Shown: piece after piece, positions 24,306-33,389 of the stretch
How the letters are laid out: every line of letters starts with the position of its first letter
Numbering within the stretch: the first letter of the stretch is position 1
Origin: an uncultured Bacilli bacterium
Lineage (GTDB): Bacteria > Bacillota_I > Bacilli_A > RF39 > UBA660
Reading direction: 5' to 3'
Assembly (NCBI GenBank): GCA_934157235.1
Contig: CAKPHH010000006.1
Span: 30,626 to 94,625 of the forward strand
Length of the DNA: 64,000 nucleotides
Translations under genes and position numbers: made by a program
The notes under the pieces: generated by a model
What the model was told of the DNA's origin: nothing
The model's input: only the letters and a program-made list of their open reading frames with translations
Database searches by the model: none

Positions 24306-25082
24306 TTATACATGTTTGTATATATCTTTTATTAAGTCTCTAATATCTTTATGATAAATTATTTTGGTACCTTTGTTTTTCCTGGCTAAATAAGTGAGTT
24401 TAATAATACTTGGAACAGAAAAACGATGCTTACTTAAGAAATCCACTCTGGTATAAGCCTCTGTTGTAGGAGCTTCTAGAATGACTTCATTATTCTTTAT
24501 AAATATCATTTTATTGGTATGTCTATATAACTTATCACAGTTATCATCAATGATGACAATAGTTTTATGAAATTGTTCTTTTAATCTTAGAAGAAGTTGC
24601 ATTAGTCTTTTTTCCTGTTGAAGATCGATATAAGTGAAAGAATTAACGAAGATTAAAATATTGGGATTTGATAATAGGGCAATAGCAACTTGAACTAGAA
24701 ATTTTTCTGAAGAAGAAAGTGTTATTAACTCTCTATTTAGATAGGTTGTCTCTAGACCTACTATTCTTAAGGAATCTTCCTTCTTTTTAGATGGATTTTT
24801 GATGTTTAGTAAATCTTTCTTGATGATATAATTCATGTAATCTTCAATTGTTCTTAGAAATGGTAATTGATTTAATTCGGAGATTACACTTATTTCTCTT
24901 TTTATTTTTTCTTTTTCTTCAGCTGTTTGTTTAATATTATTTATGTATAGTTCTACTTTATCTGAATTTTCTAAGGATAATACTTCTATGGTTTCATCTT
25001 TGTTTGTTGTTGCGATGCCAGTTATTTTGGTGTTATCTAGGGAGAAGTTTAATTTTTCAGTTACTTCATATTTTATTTCCAT
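24306..25082 (-). CDS. Degenerate EcfA2-like ABC ATPase
   Basis: 258 residues. By position (after an EcfA1 homologue and before truA) and overall pattern this is the EcfA2 slot of energy-coupling-factor transporters. But Walker A is gone (GIATTNKDETIEVL in place of GxxGxGKST), the signature reads LSSSEKFLVQVAIALL rather than LSGGQ, and Walker B ends IFVNSF with no DE. The D-loop/H-loop area keeps only IVIIDDNCDKLY. So it cannot bind or split ATP in the normal way. Starts ten bases inside the upstream gene. Either a structural subunit or a gene decaying by substitutions while its frame is kept. Confidence 0.65.
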   Translation of the reverse strand: MEIKYEVTEKLNFSLDNTKITGIATTNKDETIEVLSLENSDKVELYINNIKQTAEEKEKIKREISVISELNQLPFLRTIEDYMNYIIKKDLLNIKNPSKKKEDSLRIVGLETTYLNRELITLSSSEKFLVQVAIALLSNPNILIFVNSFTYIDLQQEKRLMQLLLRLKEQFHKTIVIIDDNCDKLYRHTNKMIFIKNNEVILEAPTTEAYTRVDFLSKHRFSVPSIIKLTYLARKNKGTKIIYHKDIRDLIKDIYKHV

Positions 25083-25864
25083 AAGATATTCACCATCCTA
25101 TCCATGTCTGTTTCTATGGTTGTTAGGAGTTCGTAGTCTCTTAGTTTTACGGATAAGTCTATCATAAAAGGTAATTCTAGGCCTACTTTATTGATTATAT
25201 TATCATTTTCTAGGACTTCAAGTGGTTTTCCTTCTAAGATAATTTGGCTATCTTTTATTACATATAGGTAGTCTCCATATAAACTATCATCTAAGTTTGA
25301 ACAGGTCATAATGATAGATATTTTGTTTTCTTCACGATAAGTGTTAAGATAAGTCATTATTTCTGTTTTTTCAGAAGGTGTTAACTTGGCTAAAATATTA
25401 TCTAGGAGTAATAATTCTGGTCTTTGAATAAGGTCAAGACATAAAGCTAATTTTAACCTATGAAAATAGTCTAGTGAGTTAGGATTACTCTTTTGATATT
25501 TAGTTAACTTACTTTGTTTTAAAGTTTCTTTAATAGCTGTTTTCTTAATGTTTGAAAAGCGTTTATTTAGGGTTGTTGCGACTTCTTGCTCGACAGTTTT
25601 GGTAGAAAAGTAATATTCATCGGGAATTATAGTTTTAACTTTTAGAGCTATATCGGTTATTTGGTAATGTTCTAAGCCTACTGTTCCTAAAAAAATATTA
25701 TTTTTAGTCTTTATTTGGCCGTCTAAAGTTCTTATTAATGTTGTTTTCCCACAATTATTTGGACCTGATACTATTGAAAGTTTATTTTTTGAAAAAGTAA
25801 TAGAAAATTCCTTAAAGGCGTATGGTAGAGTTAGATTATTTATCTCAATTATATTATCATGCAT
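25073..25864 (-). CDS. Degenerate EcfA1-like ABC ATPase
   Basis: 263 residues. Walker A is intact (GPNNCGKTT, residues 34-42), and the tail GLELPFMIDLSVKL is typical of EcfA1. Yet the signature motif is replaced (SLDYFHRLKLAL), the catalytic Glu of Walker B is Asn (LLLLDN), and the H-loop histidine is missing (IIMTCSNLDD). Known EcfA pairs power vitamin and metal uptake with EcfT. No EcfT follows here. ATG 25864 is used with GGTGG five bases upstream; the TTG at 25876 is unlikely. Probably binds ATP but hydrolysis is doubtful. Confidence 0.7.
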   Translation of the reverse strand: MHDNIIEINNLTLPYAFKEFSITFSKNKLSIVSGPNNCGKTTLIRTLDGQIKTKNNIFLGTVGLEHYQITDIALKVKTIIPDEYYFSTKTVEQEVATTLNKRFSNIKKTAIKETLKQSKLTKYQKSNPNSLDYFHRLKLALCLDLIQRPELLLLDNILAKLTPSEKTEIMTYLNTYREENKISIIMTCSNLDDSLYGDYLYVIKDSQIILEGKPLEVLENDNIINKVGLELPFMIDLSVKLRDYELLTTIETDMDRMVNILWK

Positions 25865-25920
25865 TTTTACCACCAACTTTGCTTATTTATTATATAATAT
25901 AAAGAAAGAAAAGCCAATAA

Positions 25921-26673
25921 TTAGTTGACTTTTTTCTTTTGTATACGATAGGTAATTCTTAATAAGAATTTATCTGATAAGAAACGACTAAAGAATTTTG
26001 CACATTTCATTTTGAATCCGGGTATTATTAGCATCTTTTCTTTCAACATTTGATCAATAGCGTATTTAGCTACATAAGGGCTTGATAATGGTTTTACGCC
26101 AAATTTCACACCTGCTACATTATTAAAATTAGTATTAACAGGGCCTGGGCAAAGGACTGAAATATGAACATTAGTCTTTTTCTTCTTTTGTTCATAATTG
26201 ATTGCCTCAGTTAATTGATAGACATAGGACTTAGTGGCGTAGTATGTTGCCATTAAAGGTCCTGGTTGGAAAGCCGCAGATGAAGCTACGTTTAATATAT
26301 AACCAGAGTTTCTCTTTTCCATATCTTTTAAAAATGATTTAGTTAAGACATGGACAGCTTTTATATTAGTATCAATCATAGATAACTCTTTATTTAGATC
26401 TGTTTCGGTGAAATAACCAAAGTCTCCAAAGCCAGCATTATTTATTAAAATATCAATGTTTTCTTTAGCTGTTAAAACATATAACTCTTTTACTTTTTGA
26501 AGGTTTGCTAGATCTGCTACAATGATTGTTACTTTAGTTGGAAGGGTTTCTTGGAGTTCTTCTAATTTTCCTTTATCACGTCCAACTAAAATTAGCTCAT
26601 ATTTTTTACTGGCTAAATATCTAGCCATATCTCTTCCAATACCAGATGAAGCTCCAGTTATTAAGGCTTTCAT
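25921..26673 (-). CDS. Short-chain dehydrogenase/reductase
   Basis: 250 residues, classical SDR fold. TGASSGIG at residues 7-14 binds NAD(P); NNAG follows around 80; the catalytic Ser is in NVASSAAFQPGP and the Tyr/Lys pair in YYATKSY. The C-terminal 40 residues are basic and hydrophobic (MKCAKFFSRFLSDKFLL), similar to the DltE/YqjQ group, which may lie near the membrane. Substrate unknown. GGAGGGATT upstream of the ATG. It interrupts the usual rplQ-ecfA1 junction. Confidence 0.85.
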   Translation of the reverse strand: MKALITGASSGIGRDMARYLASKKYELILVGRDKGKLEELQETLPTKVTIIVADLANLQKVKELYVLTAKENIDILINNAGFGDFGYFTETDLNKELSMIDTNIKAVHVLTKSFLKDMEKRNSGYILNVASSAAFQPGPLMATYYATKSYVYQLTEAINYEQKKKKTNVHISVLCPGPVNTNFNNVAGVKFGVKPLSSPYVAKYAIDQMLKEKMLIIPGFKMKCAKFFSRFLSDKFLLRITYRIQKKKVN

Positions 26674-26732
26674 ACAATCCCTCCTTGATACTTTTCTATA
26701 TATAATTATACATTACTATTTCTTTTTTTTAC

Positions 26733-26760
26733 AGAAAAAAAAACACTATTTCTAGTGTTC
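26733..26760 (-). terminator. Terminator of the S10-spc-alpha unit
   Basis: AACACTA pairs with TAGTGTT around a four-base loop, then T9 on the minus strand. It lies five bases after the rplQ stop. Confidence 0.85.
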
Positions 26761-26764
26761 TCTA

Positions 26765-27175
26765 TTATTTTTCTTCTTTTGTTGCTTTCTTAGAAGTTTT
26801 CTTTTCTTTTTTTTCTTCGCTTGGTTTAGCTTCATCAACTAATTTTAAAATAACCATTAACGCATCATCTCCGCGTCTTTCAGTTAGTTTTAAGATTTGA
26901 GTGTATCCACCATTACGATTTTCATAGCGTTTTGCTAAGTCATTGAATATTTTATCAATAACAGCTTTATCGTTGTGTAAGAATGCTAAAGCTTTACGAC
27001 GAGAAACTAAGTCACCTTTCTTACCATACGTAATCATTTTTTCAACGAATTTACGTACTTCTTTGGCTCTAGTTTCAGTAGTAGTGATACTTTCGTTTAA
27101 TACTACTTGCTTAGTCATAGTAGCTAACATACTTCTTCTATGTTTGTTATCTCTTCCTAATTTTCTATATGCCAT
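26765..27175 (-). CDS. rplQ: 50S ribosomal protein L17
   Basis: 136 residues. MAYRKLGRDNKHRRSMLATM is the conserved N-terminus and GDDALMVILKL closes the fold. A 22-residue Lys/Glu-rich tail extends beyond the usual end (about 120 aa), probably disordered. Last gene of the long ribosomal unit, followed at once by a terminator. AAGGAGG precedes the ATG. Confidence 0.96.
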   Translation of the reverse strand: MAYRKLGRDNKHRRSMLATMTKQVVLNESITTTETRAKEVRKFVEKMITYGKKGDLVSRRKALAFLHNDKAVIDKIFNDLAKRYENRNGGYTQILKLTERRGDDALMVILKLVDEAKPSEEKKEKKTSKKATKEEK

Positions 27176-27195
27176 AGTTAAATCCTCCTTACTTA

Positions 27196-28146
27196 TTAAT
27201 CATCATCACGTAATACTAGACCCATATCTCTAATTTTGTCTAATACTTCTTTTAAAGATTTCTTACCTAAATTACGTATTTTCATCATATCAGATTCACT
27301 TTTGTTAACAAGGTCTTGTAAAGTATGAATTCCAGCTCTCTTTAAGCAGTTATATGCTCTTACAGAGAAGTCTAAATCTTCAATTGATGTTTCTAATGCT
27401 TTTACTTTTGGATCTTCTGTTTTTTCAATCATCATTCCACTTACGTCAGCAATTGCTGAAAGGTCTGTTAAAATAGTGAAATGTTCAATTAAAATACGTG
27501 AAGCTAAAGCAATTGCTTCTTCTGGTTTTATTGAACCATTTGTCCAAACATCTAGGATTAATTTATCATAACTTTCATCTTGTCCAACACGAGCGCTTCC
27601 TACTTCGTAAGAAACTCTTTCGATAGGAGAATATAATGAGTCAATAGCGATAACTCCAGCTTTTTTGATATCATATAATTTCTTGTTTACTTCACTCTTA
27701 ACATAACCACGACCATTTGTAACAGTCATTTCCATGTTTAGTGAACCACCTTTTGATAAAGTAGCAATTACTTTATCTTGATTGATTACTTCGATATCAG
27801 CATCGTGCTCAATATCAGCAGCAGTTACTTCTCCTTCTTTTGTAGCATGTATACGAACTACTTTTGGTTCATTTGAATGATTTTTGAATACTACACCTTT
27901 TAAGTTTAAGATAATAGTAGTTACATCTTCATAGACACCATCAATTGTTTGGAATTCATGTAAAACTCCATCTATCTTGATACTACTAATAGCGCTTCCT
28001 GGTAATGATGATAACATTACTCTTCTTAAAGCATTACCAATTGTTGTACCAAAACCTCTTTCTAATGGTTCTAATTCAAATCTTCCGTAAAAATTACTCT
28101 CTATAGAATCTGTTATTTTATATATTGGTTTTTCAAATTGTAACAT
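27196..28146 (-). CDS. rpoA: RNA polymerase alpha subunit
   Basis: 316 residues. The N-terminal assembly domain (about 1-230) shows RGFGTTIGNALRRVMLSSLPG, which contacts beta and beta-prime. The C-terminal domain (about 250-310) has the two HhH-type helices (LKRAGIHTLQDLVNKSE, IRNLGKKSLKEV) that bind UP elements and activators. Full length for Bacilli. Placed between rpsK and rplQ as in Bacillus. Confidence 0.97.
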   Translation of the reverse strand: MLQFEKPIYKITDSIESNFYGRFELEPLERGFGTTIGNALRRVMLSSLPGSAISSIKIDGVLHEFQTIDGVYEDVTTIILNLKGVVFKNHSNEPKVVRIHATKEGEVTAADIEHDADIEVINQDKVIATLSKGGSLNMEMTVTNGRGYVKSEVNKKLYDIKKAGVIAIDSLYSPIERVSYEVGSARVGQDESYDKLILDVWTNGSIKPEEAIALASRILIEHFTILTDLSAIADVSGMMIEKTEDPKVKALETSIEDLDFSVRAYNCLKRAGIHTLQDLVNKSESDMMKIRNLGKKSLKEVLDKIRDMGLVLRDDD

Positions 28147-28188
28147 GAAACTAACCTCCTCTTTTTTGCCACTATTTAATCTCTTTTA

Positions 28189-28572
28189 CTATCCACGTGG
28201 ACGTTTTGGTGGACGGCATCCATTATGTGGAATTGGTGTAACATCAGCGATTGCTGTTACTTCCAATCCTGCAGTTTGTAATGAACGAATTGCTGTTTCA
28301 CGTCCTGGTCCTAAACCTTTAACGCGAACTTCAACCTTACGCATTCCCATGTCGTAAGCAGCTTTTCCTGCAGCTTCTGCAGCCATTCCTGCAGCGAATG
28401 GAGTTGATTTTTTACTTCCTTTAAAACCAATAGCACCAGATGATGCCCAACTAATTACATTACCATCTTTATCAGTTAGTGTTGTAATTGTATTGTTAAA
28501 AGTTGAGTGAATATGTGCTATTCCTTCTGGAACATTCTTTTTAACTTTTTTCTTTCTAGTTTTATAAGCCAT
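28189..28572 (-). CDS. rpsK: 30S ribosomal protein S11
   Basis: 127 residues. Conserved GIAHIHSTFNNTI, the central AAGMAAEAAGKAA helix and the C-terminal HNGCRPPKRPRG that lines the platform near the mRNA exit. Spaced 36 bases from rpsM. Confidence 0.97.
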   Translation of the reverse strand: MAYKTRKKKVKKNVPEGIAHIHSTFNNTITTLTDKDGNVISWASSGAIGFKGSKKSTPFAAGMAAEAAGKAAYDMGMRKVEVRVKGLGPGRETAIRSLQTAGLEVTAIADVTPIPHNGCRPPKRPRG

Positions 28573-28608
28573 AAGTCTTACCTCCTTTTTTTATTTTTAC
28601 CCTTTTAA

Positions 28609-28977
28609 CTAAACTTTCTTCTTATTTGCAACAACTTTTCCTTTACCCTTACGAGTACGAGCGTTACGATTAGTTCTTTGTCCTCTTACAGGTAATCCTT
28701 TTTTATGACGGCTTCCTTGGTAAGAATTTATTTCCATCTTAGTTTTAATATTCATGCTAACTTCACGACGTAAGTCTCCTTCAGTTAGATGCTTATTGAT
28801 TTCATCACGGATTTTAACTAAATCTTCTTGAGATAAATCCTTTGTTTTTGTTGCTGGATCAATATTTACTTCTTTAAGAATTTGTTTTGCTAGATTTCTT
28901 CCGATACCATAAATGTAAGTTAATGATATACAAATATGCTTATCGTTTGGAATATCTACACCCTTAATACGTGCCAT
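28609..28977 (-). CDS. rpsM: 30S ribosomal protein S13
   Basis: 122 residues. MARIKGVDIPNDKHICISLT start, IGRNLAKQIL helix and the basic tail RGQRTNRNARTRKGKGK that touches P-site tRNA. Located in the head of the small subunit. Follows rpmJ as in Bacilli. Confidence 0.97.
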   Translation of the reverse strand: MARIKGVDIPNDKHICISLTYIYGIGRNLAKQILKEVNIDPATKTKDLSQEDLVKIRDEINKHLTEGDLRREVSMNIKTKMEINSYQGSRHKKGLPVRGQRTNRNARTRKGKGKVVANKKKV

Positions 28978-28995
28978 TTAATACACCTCCTATTA

Positions 28996-29109
28996 TTATC
29001 CTTGAACTTGTTTGTGCTTTGGATTTTCACAAATAATTCTTATTTTACCTTTGCGTTTTACAACTTTACATTTTTCGCAAATTGGTTTTACTGATGCTTT
29101 TACTTTCAT
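28996..29109 (-). CDS. rpmJ: 50S ribosomal protein L36, zinc-binding form
   Basis: 37 residues, too short for most gene callers: MKVKASVKPICEKCKVVKRK then KIRIICENPKHKQVQG. Ligands C11, C14, C27 and H32 make the zinc ribbon, so this is the C+ form used when zinc is sufficient. It lies between infA and rpsM with AGGAGG before the ATG. Confidence 0.95.
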   Translation of the reverse strand: MKVKASVKPICEKCKVVKRKGKIRIICENPKHKQVQG

Positions 29110-29122
29110 AATATCCCTCCTA

Positions 29123-29338
29123 TTATTTACGATAGGTAATACGCCCACGTGTTAGGTCATAAGGCGATAGTTCTATCATTACGGTATCTCCTGCTAAGAT
29201 ACGAATATAGTTCATTCGTATTTTACCAGAAACGTGGGCTTCCACAATGTGTCCATTTTCTAGTTGAACTTTGAATTTCCCTCCTGGGATAATTTCAAGA
29301 ACTTTACCCTCTATTTCAATTGTATCTTCCTTAGCCAT
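29123..29338 (-). CDS. infA: Translation initiation factor IF-1
   Basis: 71 residues, a single OB-fold. Conserved IEIEGKVLEIIPGGKFKVQL, VSGKIRMNYIRIL and LTRGRITYRK. Binds the A site of the small subunit during initiation. Four bases separate it from map; in many Bacilli a KOW-protein gene sits here and is absent. Confidence 0.97.
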   Translation of the reverse strand: MAKEDTIEIEGKVLEIIPGGKFKVQLENGHIVEAHVSGKIRMNYIRILAGDTVMIELSPYDLTRGRITYRK

Positions 29339-29342
29339 CTTT

Positions 29343-30089
29343 TCACTCTCCTGTCAATATTTTATATCCATCGGCAGTAACAACTACTGTATGTTCAAAG
29401 TGGGCTGATGGACTTCCGTCTTGTGTATCTATTGTCCAATCATTATCATGAACAAAGATTCTAGGGCTTCCTAATGTTAGCATTGGTTCTACTGCAATAA
29501 CCATTCCTTCTTTTAGTCTTGGTCCAGTATTTGGTGTTCCATAATTTGGAACTTCTGGATCTTCATGAACTGAAGTTCCAACACCATGTCCACATAATTC
29601 TCTAACAACACCTAATTTGTGTTCTTTGGCATATGTTTCAATGGCATGTCCTATATCACCAATTCTATTTCCTGGCTTTACTTGTTCTAATCCGACAAAT
29701 AAAGATTTCTCAGTATGTTCTAATAAATAGTCTATTTCTTTTGAAACATTCCCAACTTTATAGGTCCATGCAGAATCACCATGATAACCTTTGTAGCATG
29801 CTCCGATATCTAAAGATATTATATCTCCGTTTTTCAGAGCATATTCACTTGGAAAACCATGTACTACTTCTGAATTAACACTTATACATAAAGCGGTTGG
29901 AAACCCTTCATATCCTTTAAAAGAAGGTGTTGCACCTTGGCTTCTAATAAAAGCCTCAGCTAATCTATCTAATTCTTTTGTTTTAATTCCTTCTTTTATA
30001 TATGGTTTTATGTATTGGTGTGTCCTATAGACAATGTTACCAGCTACTTGGAGTAGTTCTATTTCACGTTTACTTTTAATTGTAATCAT
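29343..30089 (-). CDS. map: Methionine aminopeptidase, type I
   Basis: 248 residues. Removes initiator Met from nascent chains using two metal ions. Ligand-bearing motifs: ISLDIGACYKGYHGDSAWT (two Asp), CGHGVGTSVHEDPEVPNYG (His), AVEPM (Glu) and AHFEHTVVV (Glu). No N-terminal SH3-like extension. Ends on TGA, evidence that UGA is a stop here. Between adk and infA, the Bacillus arrangement. Confidence 0.96.
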   Translation of the reverse strand: MITIKSKREIELLQVAGNIVYRTHQYIKPYIKEGIKTKELDRLAEAFIRSQGATPSFKGYEGFPTALCISVNSEVVHGFPSEYALKNGDIISLDIGACYKGYHGDSAWTYKVGNVSKEIDYLLEHTEKSLFVGLEQVKPGNRIGDIGHAIETYAKEHKLGVVRELCGHGVGTSVHEDPEVPNYGTPNTGPRLKEGMVIAVEPMLTLGSPRIFVHDNDWTIDTQDGSPSAHFEHTVVVTADGYKILTGE

Positions 30090-30102
30090 TTAATCATCTC
30101 CA

Positions 30103-30759
30103 TTAATTATTGCTAATAATTTTGTCTATACTCTTGAATACATTTTCAACAGTGTCTTCACCATTGACTTCATATAATACACCTTGTTTTTTATAATGCT
30201 CAATAATTGGTTCTGTTTTTTCTTGATACATTTTGTATCGAGTTTGGAAAGCTTCTAAATTATCATCATTACGTTGATATAACTTTCCGCCACAATTATC
30301 ACAAACAGATTCTATTTGTGGAGCACTATTAGGTTCGTTTATGTTGAAGATTGTTTTACAGTCTTCACATACTCTTCTACCTGTTATTCTTTTTTCTAAT
30401 GTTTTTTCATTGATGTTTATATAAATTACATTACCTATTTGATAACCTAGATTGGCAAGTATTTTATCGTACTCAACTGCTTGGTCTAAGTTTCTTGGAA
30501 AACCATCAATTATAAATCCATTTTTGCAATCGTCTTTTGCTAATCTATCTTCAATTAATTGATAAGTAATTTCATCTTTTACTAATTTTCCAGCTGCTAG
30601 TGTTTCAAATACATAGTGTCCTAATTCACTATCTTCTTTAGCAATTTCTCTTAAGATATCGCCTGTTGAGATATGAGGAATATGATATTTTTCAACTACT
30701 AGTTCAGCTTGAGTCCCTTTTCCTGCAGCAGGTGGGGCTATAAACATTATATTTTTCAT
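30103..30759 (-). CDS. adk: Adenylate kinase
   Basis: 218 residues. Converts ATP + AMP to 2 ADP. P-loop APPAAGKGT near the N-terminus (the first positions differ from the usual GxPGAGKGT, with Ala replacing Gly in the second half), GFPRNLDQA, and a long LID with CEDC ... CDNC, a four-cysteine zinc site as in Gram-positive enzymes. Four bases from secY, so translationally linked. Confidence 0.95.
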   Translation of the reverse strand: MKNIMFIAPPAAGKGTQAELVVEKYHIPHISTGDILREIAKEDSELGHYVFETLAAGKLVKDEITYQLIEDRLAKDDCKNGFIIDGFPRNLDQAVEYDKILANLGYQIGNVIYININEKTLEKRITGRRVCEDCKTIFNINEPNSAPQIESVCDNCGGKLYQRNDDNLEAFQTRYKMYQEKTEPIIEHYKKQGVLYEVNGEDTVENVFKSIDKIISNN

Positions 30760-30763
30760 TACT

Positions 30764-32038
30764 TTACCTTCTACTATATCCTCTTTTATAGCTTCTACTT
30801 AATAAACTTCCTTCTAATTGTTTATACGTTTCTAGAGCAACACCGACAACGATTAATAATCCTGTACCACCAATTGTTACTGATGTTGGTAGGCTTGTAA
30901 ACTTAGAGAAAATTATTGGTAAGCCTGAGATAACTACTAAGAATGAAGCACCTAATACTGTTAATCTTGATAACACTTTATCAAGATATTTCTTTGTTTC
31001 TTCACCAGGTCTAATTCCAGGTATATAGCCACCGTTTTCTTGTAAGTTCTTAGCAAATTCTTCCGGTTTCATTTGAATGAATGTATAGAAATATGCAAAA
31101 AAGAAAATTAATACTATATATATTAGGAATCCTACTGGAGTTGTATAGTTTAAATACTTTTGTACAAAGACAGCAAATGATTCATTTTTAATTACTTGTG
31201 CAATTATACTTGGTATTGATAATAAACTGGAAGCAAAGATTACTGGAATAACGTTTGCTGAGTTTAGTTTAATTGGCATAAAGCTTTGTGCGGCACTACC
31301 AAATGCTGATGTTGATTTGTTTGCATATTGAATTGGAATTCTACGTTCAGATTCTTGAATGAAGATAACTCCAATAACGATTGCAAAATAGATAATTACA
31401 AAAATTAGGAATTTAATTATACCTAAAGTAATTACTTGAGTTGTTCCTTCAAAAGTAATTAAACTCTTGAAAGCATCAATAAACATTTGTGGAAGTGTTG
31501 CGATAATACCAGCCATGATTATTAAACTCATTCCATTGCCAATACCTTTTTGAGTAATTTGATCGCCTAACCATAATAGAAAGGCAGTTCCGGCAGTTAG
31601 AACAGTTGAAATATACATATATTCCATTGGAGTACCTGTTTTACCAATGAAGGCAAATGCAAAGGCATAACCTTCGATAAAGGCAAATACAATACCCATA
31701 TATCTTGTTATTTGATTTATTTTTTGTCTACCTGTTGGACCTTGTTTACTCAATTCTGAAAAATAAGGAATAATGTCCATTTGTAATAATTGCATAATAA
31801 TTGAAGCAGTAATGTATGGCATTACACCTAGGGCGAATATTGAGAAGTTCTTCAAAGCTCCTCCACCCATTGTATTAATTAACTCTAAAAATCCTAAATT
31901 ACTTGTAAGATCTTTAGTTCCAGGAACTCTGATTGATATTCCTAATATGAATATTATTAAGGCTCCTAGAGTGAAGTAAATTCTATGTCTTAAATCTTTA
32001 TTTGTCGCTGTGAATAATTGCTTCATAGACTTAAACAT
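30764..32038 (-). CDS. secY: Protein translocase subunit SecY
   Basis: 424 residues with ten transmembrane helices. The channel of the Sec system. Recognised by MGGGALKNFSIFALGVMPYI (plug and helix 2), QLLQMDIIPYF, and the cytoplasmic C5 loop YIPGIRPGEETKKYLDKVLS that binds SecA or the ribosome. Located after rplO with a one-base gap to it, the standard spc arrangement. Confidence 0.97.
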   Translation of the reverse strand: MFKSMKQLFTATNKDLRHRIYFTLGALIIFILGISIRVPGTKDLTSNLGFLELINTMGGGALKNFSIFALGVMPYITASIIMQLLQMDIIPYFSELSKQGPTGRQKINQITRYMGIVFAFIEGYAFAFAFIGKTGTPMEYMYISTVLTAGTAFLLWLGDQITQKGIGNGMSLIIMAGIIATLPQMFIDAFKSLITFEGTTQVITLGIIKFLIFVIIYFAIVIGVIFIQESERRIPIQYANKSTSAFGSAAQSFMPIKLNSANVIPVIFASSLLSIPSIIAQVIKNESFAVFVQKYLNYTTPVGFLIYIVLIFFFAYFYTFIQMKPEEFAKNLQENGGYIPGIRPGEETKKYLDKVLSRLTVLGASFLVVISGLPIIFSKFTSLPTSVTIGGTGLLIVVGVALETYKQLEGSLLSRSYKRGYSRR

Positions 32039-32039
32039 A

Positions 32040-32483
32040 TTAGATCACCTCAGCTTTGCTACCTGACTCTTTAATCTTTTCTAATGCACTTGCTGAGAAT
32101 TTATTAGCTTGGATTGTAAGTTTCTTTTCTAATGTTCCATTACCTAAAACTTTTACTCCATCTAATTGATTTTTGATTATTCCAGTTTCTTTTAATAAAG
32201 CTGGTGTAACAACTGTTCCTTCATCAAATCTATTTAGATTATCTAAATTGATTACAGCGTATCTTGTTCTAAAGTTATAATTTTTGAATCCTCTTTTTGG
32301 AATTCTTCTAAACAATGGTAATTGTCCACCCTCGAAAACTGGATTGATACTACCACCAGAACGTGCTTTTTGTCCTTTTTGACCCTTTCCTGAAGTTTTT
32401 CCTAAACCAGAACCTGATCCACGTCCAACACGTTTTTTTGCATGAGTAGCACCGATATTTTTTTCTAATTCATGTAATTTCAT
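32040..32483 (-). CDS. rplO: 50S ribosomal protein L15
   Basis: 147 residues. Basic glycine-rich N-terminus (RVGRGSGSGLGKTSGKGQKG) that threads into the 23S RNA, then the globular end with VKVLGNGTLEKKLTIQANKF. It starts inside the rpsE stop (TAATG), so rpmD (L30), normally placed between the two, is absent. Confidence 0.97.
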   Translation of the reverse strand: MKLHELEKNIGATHAKKRVGRGSGSGLGKTSGKGQKGQKARSGGSINPVFEGGQLPLFRRIPKRGFKNYNFRTRYAVINLDNLNRFDEGTVVTPALLKETGIIKNQLDGVKVLGNGTLEKKLTIQANKFSASALEKIKESGSKAEVI

Positions 32484-32992
32484 TATCCTAATATCTCCTC
32501 TACTGTCTTGCCACGAAGCTCTGCTACTTGCTCTGGAGTCTTAATTGACTTTAAAGCATTTAGGGCAGCTGTAGCCATATTTAATTTAGTTCTTGCTCCT
32601 AATGATTTAGAAACAACATCACGAATTCCTGCTAAATCTAAGATAGCACGAACAGATCCACCAGCAATGATACCAGTACCAGCAGCAGCAGGTTTAATTA
32701 TAACTCTAGCAGCTCCAGCAGTTCCGATTGCTTCATGTGCAACTGTTCTTCCATCAATTAGAGGTATTGTGATTAAATTTTTATTAGCATCTTGAATTGC
32801 TTTTTTGATTGCATCAGGTACTTCGTTAGCTTTTCCGATTCCTAAACCAACTTTACCTTTACGATCTCCGACAACTACGATAGCAGAATATCTTCTTTGA
32901 CGTCCACCTTTGTTAACTTTAACAACGCTTTTAACATCAATTACTAATTCTTCTAAAAGTTTGTCTTTAGTCTCACGAGATTTCTTTTGCAT
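32483..32992 (-). CDS. rpsE: 30S ribosomal protein S5
   Basis: 169 residues. The dsRNA-binding-like N-domain has VKVNKGGRQRRYSAIVVVGD and the C-domain GGSVRAILDLAGIRDVVSKS. A fidelity protein near the mRNA entry and decoding site. Directly coupled to rplO. Confidence 0.97.
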   Translation of the reverse strand: MQKKSRETKDKLLEELVIDVKSVVKVNKGGRQRRYSAIVVVGDRKGKVGLGIGKANEVPDAIKKAIQDANKNLITIPLIDGRTVAHEAIGTAGAARVIIKPAAAGTGIIAGGSVRAILDLAGIRDVVSKSLGARTKLNMATAALNALKSIKTPEQVAELRGKTVEEILG

Positions 32993-33004
32993 AATACCCT
33001 CCTA

Positions 33005-33367
33005 TTAGAATTCTAATCCATTTTCACGTGCTGCTTCAGCTAAAGCTTGTACACGTCCGTGATAAAGGTATCCACCTCTATCAAATACTACTTTTGTAAT
33101 TTTTGCTTGTTTTGCTTTTTCAGCAATTGCTTTTCCAACAACCTTTGCTGCTTCTACATTACTTCCGTTTTCAATCTTTAAATCTTTATCTAATGAGGAA
33201 GCAGATACTAGAGTAGTATTAGCTGTATCATCGATTATTTGTGCATAAATGTCTTTGTTTGAACGGAATACACATAATCTAGGTACTGCACTTGTTCCCA
33301 TAAGTGTTTTACGAATTCTTTCATGACGATTAATACGCATACTATTACGAGATTCTTTTTTTATCAT
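33005..33367 (-). CDS. rplR: 50S ribosomal protein L18
   Basis: 120 residues. Basic N-terminus (RHERIRKTLMGTSAVPRLCV) and the end FDRGGYLYHGRVQALAEAAR, which binds 5S rRNA. In the order rplF-rplR-rpsE. Confidence 0.96.
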   Translation of the reverse strand: MIKKESRNSMRINRHERIRKTLMGTSAVPRLCVFRSNKDIYAQIIDDTANTTLVSASSLDKDLKIENGSNVEAAKVVGKAIAEKAKQAKITKVVFDRGGYLYHGRVQALAEAARENGLEF

Positions 33368-33389
33368 TTTTATTTCTCCTTCCTACCTA

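Noticed and set aside
29343..29345. Possible Mycoplasma-type code (UGA as Trp)
   Set aside because: map and the HTH gene end on TGA at the expected family lengths and tryptophans are written TGG.
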